A DNA stretch of 44,961 bases from Pueribacillus sp041725775 (lineage in GTDB: Bacteria > Bacillota > Bacilli > Bacillales > UBA6769): NCBI RefSeq assembly GCF_041725775.1, contig NZ_JBEUEL010000025.1, positions 1 to 44,961 of the forward strand, given 5' to 3'. The notes below the pieces were generated by a model. That model had not been told where the DNA came from, made no database searches, and worked only from the letters and a program-made list of their open reading frames with translations. The position numbers and the translations under genes are program-made. Numbering within the stretch: position 1 is the stretch's first letter; each line of letters opens with the position of its first letter. Positions 1 through 7,179 of this stretch are shown in pieces.

Positions 1-9
1 AATACATCA

Positions 10-55
10 TACCTTGGAAAAGGTATAACGATTTAAAACTAGTAAAAATACTAGT
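10..55. repeat. Two short inverted repeats upstream of the first surface-protein gene
   Basis: Two adjacent dyads are visible: ATACCTT/AAGGTAT at 10-27 and AACTAGTA/TACTAGTT at about 37-56. They lie 15-60 bases before the AGGAGG ribosome binding site at 71-76. The first could end an upstream transcript and the second could be an operator, but neither has a T-run and no promoter can be assigned this close to the window edge. Confidence 0.35.
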
Positions 56-97
56 TAATAATAATATACGAGGAGGATATATAAAATTATTAATCTT

Positions 98-1450
98 ATG
101 AAAAAAACAATAATTGTAATGTTTACATTGTCAATAATCTTTTTGAATGCATTTAGTACGAATCAAGCAAATGCTGCAGTTGGAATTAAAGAGGTAGAAG
201 TGACATTTGAATATGGATGTGGACTAGCTCCAGTAAATCTTGAACCCACTTTATTTCCATCACCAGTAACATTTAAAGCAACCATTCCAGATAAAGTTGC
301 AAAAGGTGAAGAGTTTTACTTAACAAATACGTCAGTATCATTAACTTTACCGTTTAACCATCCAGATGCTGCACCACCAGCAGATGCATCTCTTGAAGGA
401 CCAAATTTTAAAATATCCTATGGAAATGAAAACTCAGTAGTGCATACTTTCCTTCCGGATCTAGATATTGTTATTCCACCTGGAATAAATTATGATTATC
501 CTGTGATGATTTCTGAGGGTACGGATGTTGGTCCTTTTATTGCCGATGAGGATAATGAAATTATTTTAAGAGCAGATGAAATTCGAATGAATTTAAAGAT
601 TAACCTAGGGGCAGGGATACCATTATCTTTAAGTTTAATGTGTCTTGTTCCGGAAAATGAAGAATTTGAAATCTTTACTGTTCCGATTGACAGCGAAGCC
701 CCTGTCATTACACTAAATGGTGACAATCCAATGATCGTTAAACAAGGGGACCATTATGTGGAGCCAGGTGCAACAGCTGTTGATAACTTTGACGGAAACC
801 TATCAGAAGACGAAATCGAAATCTCTGGCGAAGTTGACACATCAACCATTGGAGAGTACACAATTACTTACACTGCAAGCGATAGTGTTGGCAATGAGGC
901 AACCGTTGAACGCATTGTAGAGGTCGTTGAACCATTCGGTTCATGGTACACAGGTGAAGGCGCTCCAAGTGATGAACTTGGTAGCAACGGAGATTCATAT
1001 CTCGATCTATCAACAGGTGATGTGTACAAGCGTGATCCGAACACTTGGAATCTTGCTGGCAACCTAAAAGGCGATGATGGAAAACAAGGTTCTGAAGTTA
1101 TTACGGGTTCAGGCGCACCATCTGCAGATGTAGGTGATGTTGGCGACTTATATCTCGACACCGCAACAGGTGATGTGTACAAAAAAACCGCCTCTGGATG
1201 GGATAAGATTGCAAACTTGCAAGGACCTGCCGGACCAACAGGGCCGCAAGGACCGAAAGGTGAACCTGGTTCAGGCGGAGGTGGCGGTGACGGTTCTGGC
1301 CAAAAATCAGATGATGGAAAAGGTTCATCAGGTAAAGGTGGGAAACTACCGAAAACAGCAACGAGCTTACCTACTCTTATGTTCATCGGTTCTCTCTTAA
1401 TTGTTGCAGGTGGTGTCTTGTTCTTGCGTCGTCGCAAGGCAATCGAATAA
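98..1450 (+). CDS. LPKTA-anchored collagen-like surface protein (paralogue 1)
   Basis: Predicted sortase substrate displayed on the cell wall or spore. It has a signal peptide (residues 1-26), an N-terminal beta-rich domain framed by two cysteines (about 30-200), an Ig-like domain of the DUF5011/Cry22-like type (about 200-277), and two copies of a GAPS..G..GD.Y.D..TGDVY repeat (277-375). A short Gly-X-Y collagen stretch (376-392), a Gly/Ser linker, LPKTA near 417, a membrane segment and RRRK follow. LPXTA rather than LPXTG recalls the LPNTA substrates of Bacillus sortase C, which are linked to sporulation; that link is inference. The ATG at 98 is 21 bases from AGGAGG (71-76); an in-frame ATT at 86 has proper spacing and matches the paralogue at 3095. 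A rho-independent terminator follows. Ligand unknown. Confidence 0.85.
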   Translation: MKKTIIVMFTLSIIFLNAFSTNQANAAVGIKEVEVTFEYGCGLAPVNLEPTLFPSPVTFKATIPDKVAKGEEFYLTNTSVSLTLPFNHPDAAPPADASLEGPNFKISYGNENSVVHTFLPDLDIVIPPGINYDYPVMISEGTDVGPFIADEDNEIILRADEIRMNLKINLGAGIPLSLSLMCLVPENEEFEIFTVPIDSEAPVITLNGDNPMIVKQGDHYVEPGATAVDNFDGNLSEDEIEISGEVDTSTIGEYTITYTASDSVGNEATVERIVEVVEPFGSWYTGEGAPSDELGSNGDSYLDLSTGDVYKRDPNTWNLAGNLKGDDGKQGSEVITGSGAPSADVGDVGDLYLDTATGDVYKKTASGWDKIANLQGPAGPTGPQGPKGEPGSGGGGGDGSGQKSDDGKGSSGKGGKLPKTATSLPTLMFIGSLLIVAGGVLFLRRRKAIE

Positions 1451-1458
1451 AACGATTA

Positions 1459-1500
1459 AGCGGCTGTCGTCCTATATTTTAAAGGACTCAGCCGCTTTCT
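1459..1500 (+). terminator. Rho-independent terminator of surface-protein gene 1
   Basis: A stem AGCGGCTG...CAGCCGCT with an inner TCCT/AGGA pairing is followed by TTTCT. It begins 9 bases after the stop codon. The terminator of the paralogue at 4501 has the same stem, so it was copied with the gene. Confidence 0.8.
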
Positions 1501-1551
1501 CATTTCATAAACCAATTCCGACTTTATTTTTCTTCATCGATGCTCATTTGC

Positions 1552-1737
1552 TTAGCTAATGATTTGCTTGTAACGTATAAAAGCTTCCATCATCCATTGT
1601 TCAGCTTCCCAAAGCTGTTCTATATGGTTTTTTTCTAAATAAGTTTGAATTGCGTCATCGGTTTTCTGAAGGCTTTGAGCAAAATCGAGTATCACTTCGT
1701 TTTCATAATCATCTTTAATAATACTTTTTAACTTCAC
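1552..1737 (-). pseudogene. Decayed duplicate of the spoIIB 3' end
   Basis: The 61 codons resemble the last 60 residues of SpoIIB (4617-5573). Both share DFAQSLQ/DFAHTLQ, DDAIQTY/DGAIQAY, LWEAEQ and a final YKKIIS/YKQIIS. The membrane segment and SPOR domain are absent, so no SpoIIB function is expected. It lies convergent to surface-protein gene 1, exactly as spoIIB lies convergent to surface-protein gene 2, so the pair is a segmental duplicate. A GTG start with AAGGAAAG 8 bases upstream is present, so translation of a short peptide cannot be excluded. Confidence 0.75.
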
Positions 1738-2189
1738 ATTTTTCTTTCCTTAAAATCTAATAAATACCACTATTTTGTTCACAATCACAATTCATAGTTT
1801 TAAATATTTACACTGACTTTTGTTAACGATAGTTTTAAAACAAGAAAAAAATGTCGAATAAAGGAAAATGAAGGATGTATTTTCAATAAAATGTAAAATA
1901 GTTCTTTAGACCCATTGTTAATATATGGGTATTCTATTAAACTAATAGCAAGATCAGGCATACGTCTACAAATTATAGCAATCCTCCTATAATCATTTTT
2001 GACTCCAAAAGTTAAACAACAAGTACAACTAGATTAGCAGAACTTTCGATAACGTCCTTTTTGACAAATGTTCTCCGCTCTGATCTAGAATTTTCATAGC
2101 AAAGGAGGGAAATTGAGTAAATAATCAGTGTTGTGAAAGCATTTGGTCGAAGATTTTTGAAAATTAAAACTATTGAGGAGGAAAATGTA
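1738..2189. other. AT-rich intergenic region before the secreted domain protein
   Basis: No convincing gene is seen in these 450 bases. A possible promoter for the next gene is TTGACA at 2061-2066, a 17-base spacer and TCTAGA at 2084-2089; the -10 is poor. An AAAGGAGGG at 2101-2109 is followed only by a three-codon frame, so it does not mark a gene. Confidence 0.35.
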
Positions 2190-2837
2190 ATGTCAAAAGT
2201 ATTCAAGTCGTTCATGTCGATGGTCATAACTGCGCTTTTACTTGCTAGTTTAACGGTTGTTGCAAGTGCACAGAATGCACCATCGGGTTATGTATTTATA
2301 GAAGAGACGCTTACCTATAACTGTACTATTAGCCTACCAATAATCCCAAATATTAATTTCAATATGCCATTGACAATTAGAGGACACGTGCCAACAGTAT
2401 ATACAGAAGAGCCAAAAGAACCATCAGTAAGACCTAATCAAGATTTCAAATTATTAAATACGTCAGCTACTGCAGAGGTTCCTGGAGATATAGTAGAAAC
2501 CCTCGATGGTACTCTAAGATGGAATTATGTACAAGGAACTGTCACTAAATTTGAAGTTTTATCAGATAATGTACCTGCTCTATTTGACGTTGCACCTCTT
2601 CCAATTGCATCGATGCCTGTTCCTAAAGATGGATCGGACTTAGTGTTTACAGTACCTGCAATAGGTGGAATTGATATCGATCCCATTATAGCAGGCAGTT
2701 CTGGTGTGATCAATATCTCTGCGGGTAACGTCACTGCAACATTTGTAACGGCCGGAGGAGGTCTTCCAATACCATTAACTGCAAACTGTCAACCACCTAG
2801 CAATGCCAACTTAGTAGAGATTGCGATTGTACCATAA
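2190..2837 (+). CDS. Secreted protein made of the surface-protein N-terminal domain alone
   Basis: A 215-residue exported protein of unknown function. After a signal peptide (about 1-25, ending VASAQ) it consists of one domain of the kind found at the N termini of the flanking surface proteins. It starts with a Y.C motif (YNC), passes an F.LLNTS motif and ends with a second cysteine (ANC) just before the C terminus. It has no Ig, collagen, LPXTA or membrane anchor, so it should be released or bound to a partner. The layout (TYNC, PLTIRGHVP, NTS, closing cysteine) is reminiscent of the DUF6801-type domain of actinobacterial exported proteins; that is an impression. The ATG at 2190 has GAGGAGG 8 bases upstream; the in-frame extension upstream lacks a ribosome binding site. 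Confidence 0.75.
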   Translation: MSKVFKSFMSMVITALLLASLTVVASAQNAPSGYVFIEETLTYNCTISLPIIPNINFNMPLTIRGHVPTVYTEEPKEPSVRPNQDFKLLNTSATAEVPGDIVETLDGTLRWNYVQGTVTKFEVLSDNVPALFDVAPLPIASMPVPKDGSDLVFTVPAIGGIDIDPIIAGSSGVINISAGNVTATFVTAGGGLPIPLTANCQPPSNANLVEIAIVP

Positions 2838-2848
2838 ATTACAGGAAA

Positions 2849-2878
2849 GACACGTACCATAATCATATGGTACGTGTC
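2849..2878 (+). terminator. Perfect 12-bp hairpin after the secreted domain gene
   Basis: GACACGTACCAT pairs perfectly with ATGGTACGTGTC across a 6-base loop, starting 12 bases after the stop codon. No T-run follows (AGCCCAAAG), so it may protect the mRNA end or be a protein-binding dyad rather than a classical terminator. Confidence 0.45.
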
Positions 2879-3094
2879 AGCCCAAAGATATTTATTCATA
2901 ATATAGGTTAAATTTTTAATCAAATGATTAAACTCATTTTATAACCTGATAAACAAAAACATTGAAGAAGATATTCTTTATACTTTGACTAGAAATGGAA
3001 ATACATATTATTATTTCATGTGCAATGTGTTCTTTTTTTATATTTTAATAGCTAGAAACTCTAAAGTGATTCATTGAAAAAGGAGGAATTTGAA

Positions 3095-4492
3095 ATTAGT
3101 AAATTATGTGAAAGATTGATAGTTATAGTATTCACATTTTCAATGATCTTTTTTTATTCGTTTAGTATAAATTCTGTAAGTGCTTCAAGTGCAACAAATG
3201 AAGTGAAAAAAGTATTTGATCTTGAGTGTGATATGCTGGATGGTCTTGTACAAGGAATATGGGGAAAAGTAACATTAACGACAACGTTACCCGAAGTAGT
3301 AGCACCAGGGCAACAATTTCAGTTAACAAACACCTCGCTTACCATAACCCGAGCTTTAGAGAACTATTTATGGGATTTACAAATGGGCAATTCATTAATA
3401 TCTGACAGCACGTCCTTGTATATCAGTTCTGAAAACGTAGATGAAAGAATGCTTGCTATTGTTACAGATATTGTAACTCCCCCTATCTACGAAGCAGAAT
3501 TTAGTTATTCTATTCCTGATGAAGGAAGCATAGATGTTGGACCATTTACTGCTGGTCAGGAAGGAAATGTAATTTTAAAAGTTGACCAAATTTCATTTAT
3601 ACCTGGCTTAGTTGAAGATGGAGAACCTTGGCATGGCATGCTTGTTTATGATTGTATGCCTGGAGAAAAAATAACAATTGCAACCATTCCAATCGACGGT
3701 GAAGCCCCTGTCATCACTTTAAACGGCGACAACCCAATGATCGTGAAGCAAGGGGACCCTTATGTCGAACCTGGAGCAACCGCTGTCGATAACTTTGATG
3801 GAAATCTATCAGTAGATGATATCGAAATCTCTGGCGAAGTTGACACATCAACGATTGGTGAGTACACGATTACTTACACTGTAAGTGATAGTGTTGGCAA
3901 TGTGGCGACCGTTGAACGTATTGTCAAGGTCGTTGAACCATTCGGCCATTGGTTCACAGGTGAAGGTGCACCAAGTAATGAACTTGGGGTGAATGGAGAT
4001 TCTTATGTTGATCTTCTAACTGGAGATATTTACAAGCGTGATACGACCAAGTGGAGCCTCGTTGGCAATATAAAAGGCGATGACGGAAACCAAGGTTCAT
4101 CCATCTTAACAGGTTCAGGTGCACCATCTGCGGATGCAGGTGATAACGGCGATTTATATCTCGATACCGCAACAGGTGACCTTTATGAAAAAACGGCTGA
4201 CGGATGGCAACTGCTTGCGAATCTGCAAGGACCTGGAGGACCACAAGGACCTCAAGGACCGCAAGGACCTGCTGGTAAAGGTGGATCAGGTGACGGAAGT
4301 CGTTCTGGCGATGGCTCCGGAAAAAAATCAGGTGATGATTCGAAAGTGACGGTGAAAGATGGTGATACAAAAGCCACTGGTGGTAAACTACCAAAAACGG
4401 CAACAAGCTTACCTACACTGATTCTTATCGGTGCATTTCTAGCTACGGCTGGCGGAGTGTTAGTTATACGATGTAGAAACGCAATTAAGTAA
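3095..4492 (+). CDS. LPKTA-anchored collagen-like surface protein (paralogue 2)
   Basis: A paralogue of the protein at 98-1450 with the same architecture: signal peptide (about 1-30), two-cysteine N-domain (35-200), Ig-like domain (about 202-282), two GAPS..GD.Y.D..TGD.Y repeats (282-380), Gly-X-Y collagen stretch (378-397), a charged Ser/Gly/Asp linker, LPKTA near 431 and a membrane segment. The Ig and repeat regions are nearly identical to paralogue 1, while the N-domains are diverged, so recent exchange or different selection is likely. The start is unusual: AGGAGG at 3081-3086 is followed at 8 bases by ATT (3095) and no ATG or GTG. A TTG at 3074 lies before the ribosome binding site and is unlikely. 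ATT aligns codon for codon with the ATT at 86 of paralogue 1. A promoter guess is TTGACT at 2985 with TTATTA at 3008. Confidence 0.82.
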   Translation: MSKLCERLIVIVFTFSMIFFYSFSINSVSASSATNEVKKVFDLECDMLDGLVQGIWGKVTLTTTLPEVVAPGQQFQLTNTSLTITRALENYLWDLQMGNSLISDSTSLYISSENVDERMLAIVTDIVTPPIYEAEFSYSIPDEGSIDVGPFTAGQEGNVILKVDQISFIPGLVEDGEPWHGMLVYDCMPGEKITIATIPIDGEAPVITLNGDNPMIVKQGDPYVEPGATAVDNFDGNLSVDDIEISGEVDTSTIGEYTITYTVSDSVGNVATVERIVKVVEPFGHWFTGEGAPSNELGVNGDSYVDLLTGDIYKRDTTKWSLVGNIKGDDGNQGSSILTGSGAPSADAGDNGDLYLDTATGDLYEKTADGWQLLANLQGPGGPQGPQGPQGPAGKGGSGDGSRSGDGSGKKSGDDSKVTVKDGDTKATGGKLPKTATSLPTLILIGAFLATAGGVLVIRCRNAIK

Positions 4493-4500
4493 AAAAGTTA

Positions 4501-4548
4501 AGCGGCTTCAGCCCTGTATATTATATCGAAGGGCTAAGCCGCTTTTTA
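4501..4548. terminator. Bidirectional terminator between surface gene 2 and spoIIB
   Basis: A long stem (AGCGGCTT.AGCCC with GGGCT.AGCCGCT) is followed on the plus strand by TTTTTATT. On the minus strand it is followed by AACTTTTTT, so it can end both the surface gene and spoIIB. Confidence 0.8.
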
Positions 4549-4616
4549 TTACGTTCATAAATCAAGTGTATTGCCTCTTTAAGCCTTAGATGTCATTGAT
4601 TTACTCTATCATTTAC

Positions 4617-5573
4617 TTAACTGATAATTTTTTTATAAAGCAAGAATGCTTCCAATATAAATTGTTCGGCTTCCCAAAGATGTTCTCGTCTGTTTTCATC
4701 AACATACGCTTGAATGGCACCATCTGTTTGCTGGAGTGTATGGGCAAAATCGATTTGTTTTTGATTTACGTCTTCTTTATGTTCGAGTTCTGCTTTCCAT
4801 TCGAATAGTTTTTCTGATAATGTGTCATGATCTTCGATGGCTTGTTCGTTAAAAAGCCGTTTAATATCCATCATAAACGCAAGTAAAAGTTGCTTACCTT
4901 CAATGAGAGTTTGTATTTCTTCCTCTGTTATTTCTTCTCGTGGAATTACTGAGAGATCCTTAACATACGTATCTTCGCCATCCGCTTCATACGCTGAAAT
5001 AAGTGGTTGTAAATGAGCTTTGTTTGTCCCGAGCCCTATGTAAAGTCTGTATGGTTGTTCGGTTTCATCAACGACAGCTGCGTATCCACCATTGATAAAA
5101 TGTTCTTTTGCTTGATTTGCAGATTCAATCGTTTCAAATGCTCCACCTTGGATTAAACTGATTGCTAATTCAAGGGTTTCTTCTTCAACTGGTAATGATG
5201 CCACTTCATTCACTTGCGCCTCTTTCCCTTGCGCATTGTCAAGGACGGATTCCTCACCGGTGAATAATGCAAGCATCAAGAACCCAAATGTTGCTCCGAT
5301 GCTTAATGCTGTCAGTGCAGATACCCACACTTGTTTTATGACAGTGTTGTTCCGTTTTTTTGGGAATCGTGAGGACTTTTTTTGTGTGTTTTTTTTAAAA
5401 TAGCTACGACGGAGACGGTGGTCTCTGAAGCGAGGATGCTTAACCTGGTGTTCAACATACCAATCATTCGTATCAATTATATTTTCATTGTCAGAAGAAG
5501 CATAGCGATGATGAACGTCTCGCTCTTTTCCATTTACAACAATTGTGATCTTTTTATCATTTTGTTCCACCAT
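4617..5573 (-). CDS. spoIIB: SpoIIB, SPOR-domain protein of the sporulation septum
   Basis: SpoIIB helps localise the peptidoglycan degradation machinery and SpoIIM/D/P at the engulfing septum. The 318-residue protein has a basic cytoplasmic N terminus, one membrane helix at about residues 80-105, and an extracellular SPOR-like region (about 130-215, LAISLIQGGAFETIESANQA onward) that binds denuded glycan in this family. A helical C-terminal tail follows. Length is close to the B. subtilis protein (about 330). The call rests on these features and on position directly downstream of folC, as in B. subtilis; sequence conservation in the family is low. ATG start with AAAGGAGCG 7-8 bases upstream. 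It follows folC by 55 bases, so co-transcription is likely. Its last third is duplicated at 1552-1737. Confidence 0.82.
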   Translation of the reverse strand: MVEQNDKKITIVVNGKERDVHHRYASSDNENIIDTNDWYVEHQVKHPRFRDHRLRRSYFKKNTQKKSSRFPKKRNNTVIKQVWVSALTALSIGATFGFLMLALFTGEESVLDNAQGKEAQVNEVASLPVEEETLELAISLIQGGAFETIESANQAKEHFINGGYAAVVDETEQPYRLYIGLGTNKAHLQPLISAYEADGEDTYVKDLSVIPREEITEEEIQTLIEGKQLLLAFMMDIKRLFNEQAIEDHDTLSEKLFEWKAELEHKEDVNQKQIDFAHTLQQTDGAIQAYVDENRREHLWEAEQFILEAFLLYKKIIS

Positions 5574-5628
5574 ATCTGCGCTCCTTTATGACAGCTTGTA
5601 CAATGAGTCTATGGTGGAACATTTGAAT

Positions 5629-6921
5629 TTATGACTGCAAAACGCTTCGAATCTCAGAAATAAAATAAAGTGAACCTGTTATGATGGTAACAGTTGAATC
5701 ATCACTGTTTTGATAGAGACTATCGATCACATTTTCTATATTTGGAATCACTTCATAGTTTTCTAATGTTACATGCGATTCTAACTCATCTGCTGATAAT
5801 GCTTTTGGATGAGTGAACGATGTCAGTGTTAAACGATCGGCAACTTTTTCCAATCTTTCAATCATTTGTTTCACATTTTTCGTTTCTAACGCTGCAAAAA
5901 TGACATGAATGTCTTCAGTTTGAAAACGGTTAGCAATCGTTTCCGATAAGCGCGCTACCGCGTGTTCATTATGTGCTCCGTCTAAAAAAATAAGCGGACG
6001 TTCACTCACCTGTTCAAATCGCCCTTTTATTGCCACTGTTCTTAAACCGGATTTCACATCGTCCAATTCAACGGTTAATCCGAAAAAGAAGTACAAATAA
6101 TCAAGTGCCATAAGCGCAAATGAGGCATTTTCAATTTGGTGTTTTCCCTTCATTTGAATAAAGAGTGCCTCTTTCGTTAAAAACGGTGATTGAAAATCAA
6201 ATTGTTCGCCATCCAGCTTTGAAACTCCATTTTTACTTGTAAATTCATGACCGTAACGATAACATTTTGCTCGTTTCTTTTTCGCTGTTTCCTCAATGAT
6301 TTCAAGAGCTTCTCCTGTTGCTCCTGTAATAATAGGGACGCCTGATTTAATAATCCCTGCTTTTTCAGATGCAATCGCTTCTATTGTATCGCCTAATATA
6401 TCGGTATGATCAGAACTTACATTCGTAATAATCGTGAGCATAGGATAAATAACATTCGTTGAGTCCAATCTTCCGCCTAATCCCGCTTCAATGATGACAA
6501 TATCGGGATATGCGACTTTTGCAAAATATTCAAGTGCCATGACCGTCATTACTTCAAACTCTGTCGCTTGACCATAGTCTGTCGTCGTTTCTAATTCCTC
6601 AACGAGTGGGCGAATCTTATTCGCAATTGAGATAAAATCGTCGTCCGATATTGCTTTTCCGTTAACTGCAATGCGGTCCTTCACATCACTCACATGCGGA
6701 GAAGTAAATGTTCCAATTTCCTGTTCCGCTTCCATTAACATTTGTGCCAGATATTCAATTGTTGACCCTTTTCCGTTCGTTCCAGCAACGTGAATTGTTT
6801 TCAATCTACGCTCAGGATGATTCAATTTTTCAAGCATCCATTCCATGCGTTCAAGTCCCGGTTTGATACCAAATTTCAACAATCCTTGCAACCAATCAAA
6901 CACTTCTTGAATTGTATTCAC
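5629..6921 (-). CDS. folC: Folylpolyglutamate synthase/dihydrofolate synthase
   Basis: FolC adds glutamate to dihydropteroate and to reduced folates in the cytosol, keeping folates in the cell. The 430 residues match the usual length. The P-loop GTNGKGS is at about 47-53, followed by the TSPHV substrate loop (about 73-77), the EAGLGGRLDSTN motif (about 145-156) and HTDILG. The C-terminal ligase domain has DGAHN (about 312-316). The start is GTG, with AAAGGAG 10 bases upstream. That ribosome binding site sits in a predicted hairpin (see 6935-7030). It lies between valS and spoIIB, as in B. subtilis. Confidence 0.95.
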   Translation of the reverse strand: MNTIQEVFDWLQGLLKFGIKPGLERMEWMLEKLNHPERRLKTIHVAGTNGKGSTIEYLAQMLMEAEQEIGTFTSPHVSDVKDRIAVNGKAISDDDFISIANKIRPLVEELETTTDYGQATEFEVMTVMALEYFAKVAYPDIVIIEAGLGGRLDSTNVIYPMLTIITNVSSDHTDILGDTIEAIASEKAGIIKSGVPIITGATGEALEIIEETAKKKRAKCYRYGHEFTSKNGVSKLDGEQFDFQSPFLTKEALFIQMKGKHQIENASFALMALDYLYFFFGLTVELDDVKSGLRTVAIKGRFEQVSERPLIFLDGAHNEHAVARLSETIANRFQTEDIHVIFAALETKNVKQMIERLEKVADRLTLTSFTHPKALSADELESHVTLENYEVIPNIENVIDSLYQNSDDSTVTIITGSLYFISEIRSVLQS

Positions 6922-6934
6922 CGTAGTTCACTCC

Positions 6935-7030
6935 TTTTGCAAAACAAAAGGCGAGAAGATCCACCTCACATTTAAGTTCGACTCGCGAACTTGAAAAAAC
7001 TCACCAGATGGAAATCATACCTCGCCTATT
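6935..7030 (-). promoter_or_regulatory. Structured leader of folC that can hide the ribosome binding site
   Basis: Read on the minus strand, GGCGAG near 7024 can pair with CTCGCC near 6950, closing a domain of about 75 nt. That domain contains a 7-bp hairpin AAGTTCG/CGAACTT. The CCTTTTG that follows the closing strand can instead pair with CAAAAGG, which contains the folC ribosome binding site. The two pairings overlap at the CC of CTCGCC, so they compete. This is the layout of a translational switch. It is not a T-box, and I could not match it to the THF riboswitch consensus by eye. It could also be a valS terminator remnant (CTCGCCTTTTGTTTT). Confidence 0.4.
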
Positions 7031-7179
7031 TGTATTTTTTAAAGCACATTAAACTATGAAATCGCTAAAGGTCTGTTCTATTTGCCACGTCTTGAAAAAA
7101 TTTATTCACTGCGTTCATACGCACGCTAGAATCCTTATTTAATCTCGCTAACTAGCGCTATAGCGATGGAAGTCTCGCT

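Noticed and set aside
868..1437. Long open frame on the minus strand opposite the collagen and repeat region of surface gene 1
   Set aside because: It is rich in Pro/Ser because it mirrors Gly-rich codons of the real gene, and has no ribosome binding site. The same effect occurs opposite surface gene 2 at 3954-4406.
4230..4290. Possible CRISPR-like or phage tail-fibre origin of the short GGACCTCAAGGACC-type repeats
   Set aside because: The repeats are in-frame Gly-Pro-Gln collagen triplets within an LPKTA surface protein; no spacers, cas genes or phage genes are nearby.
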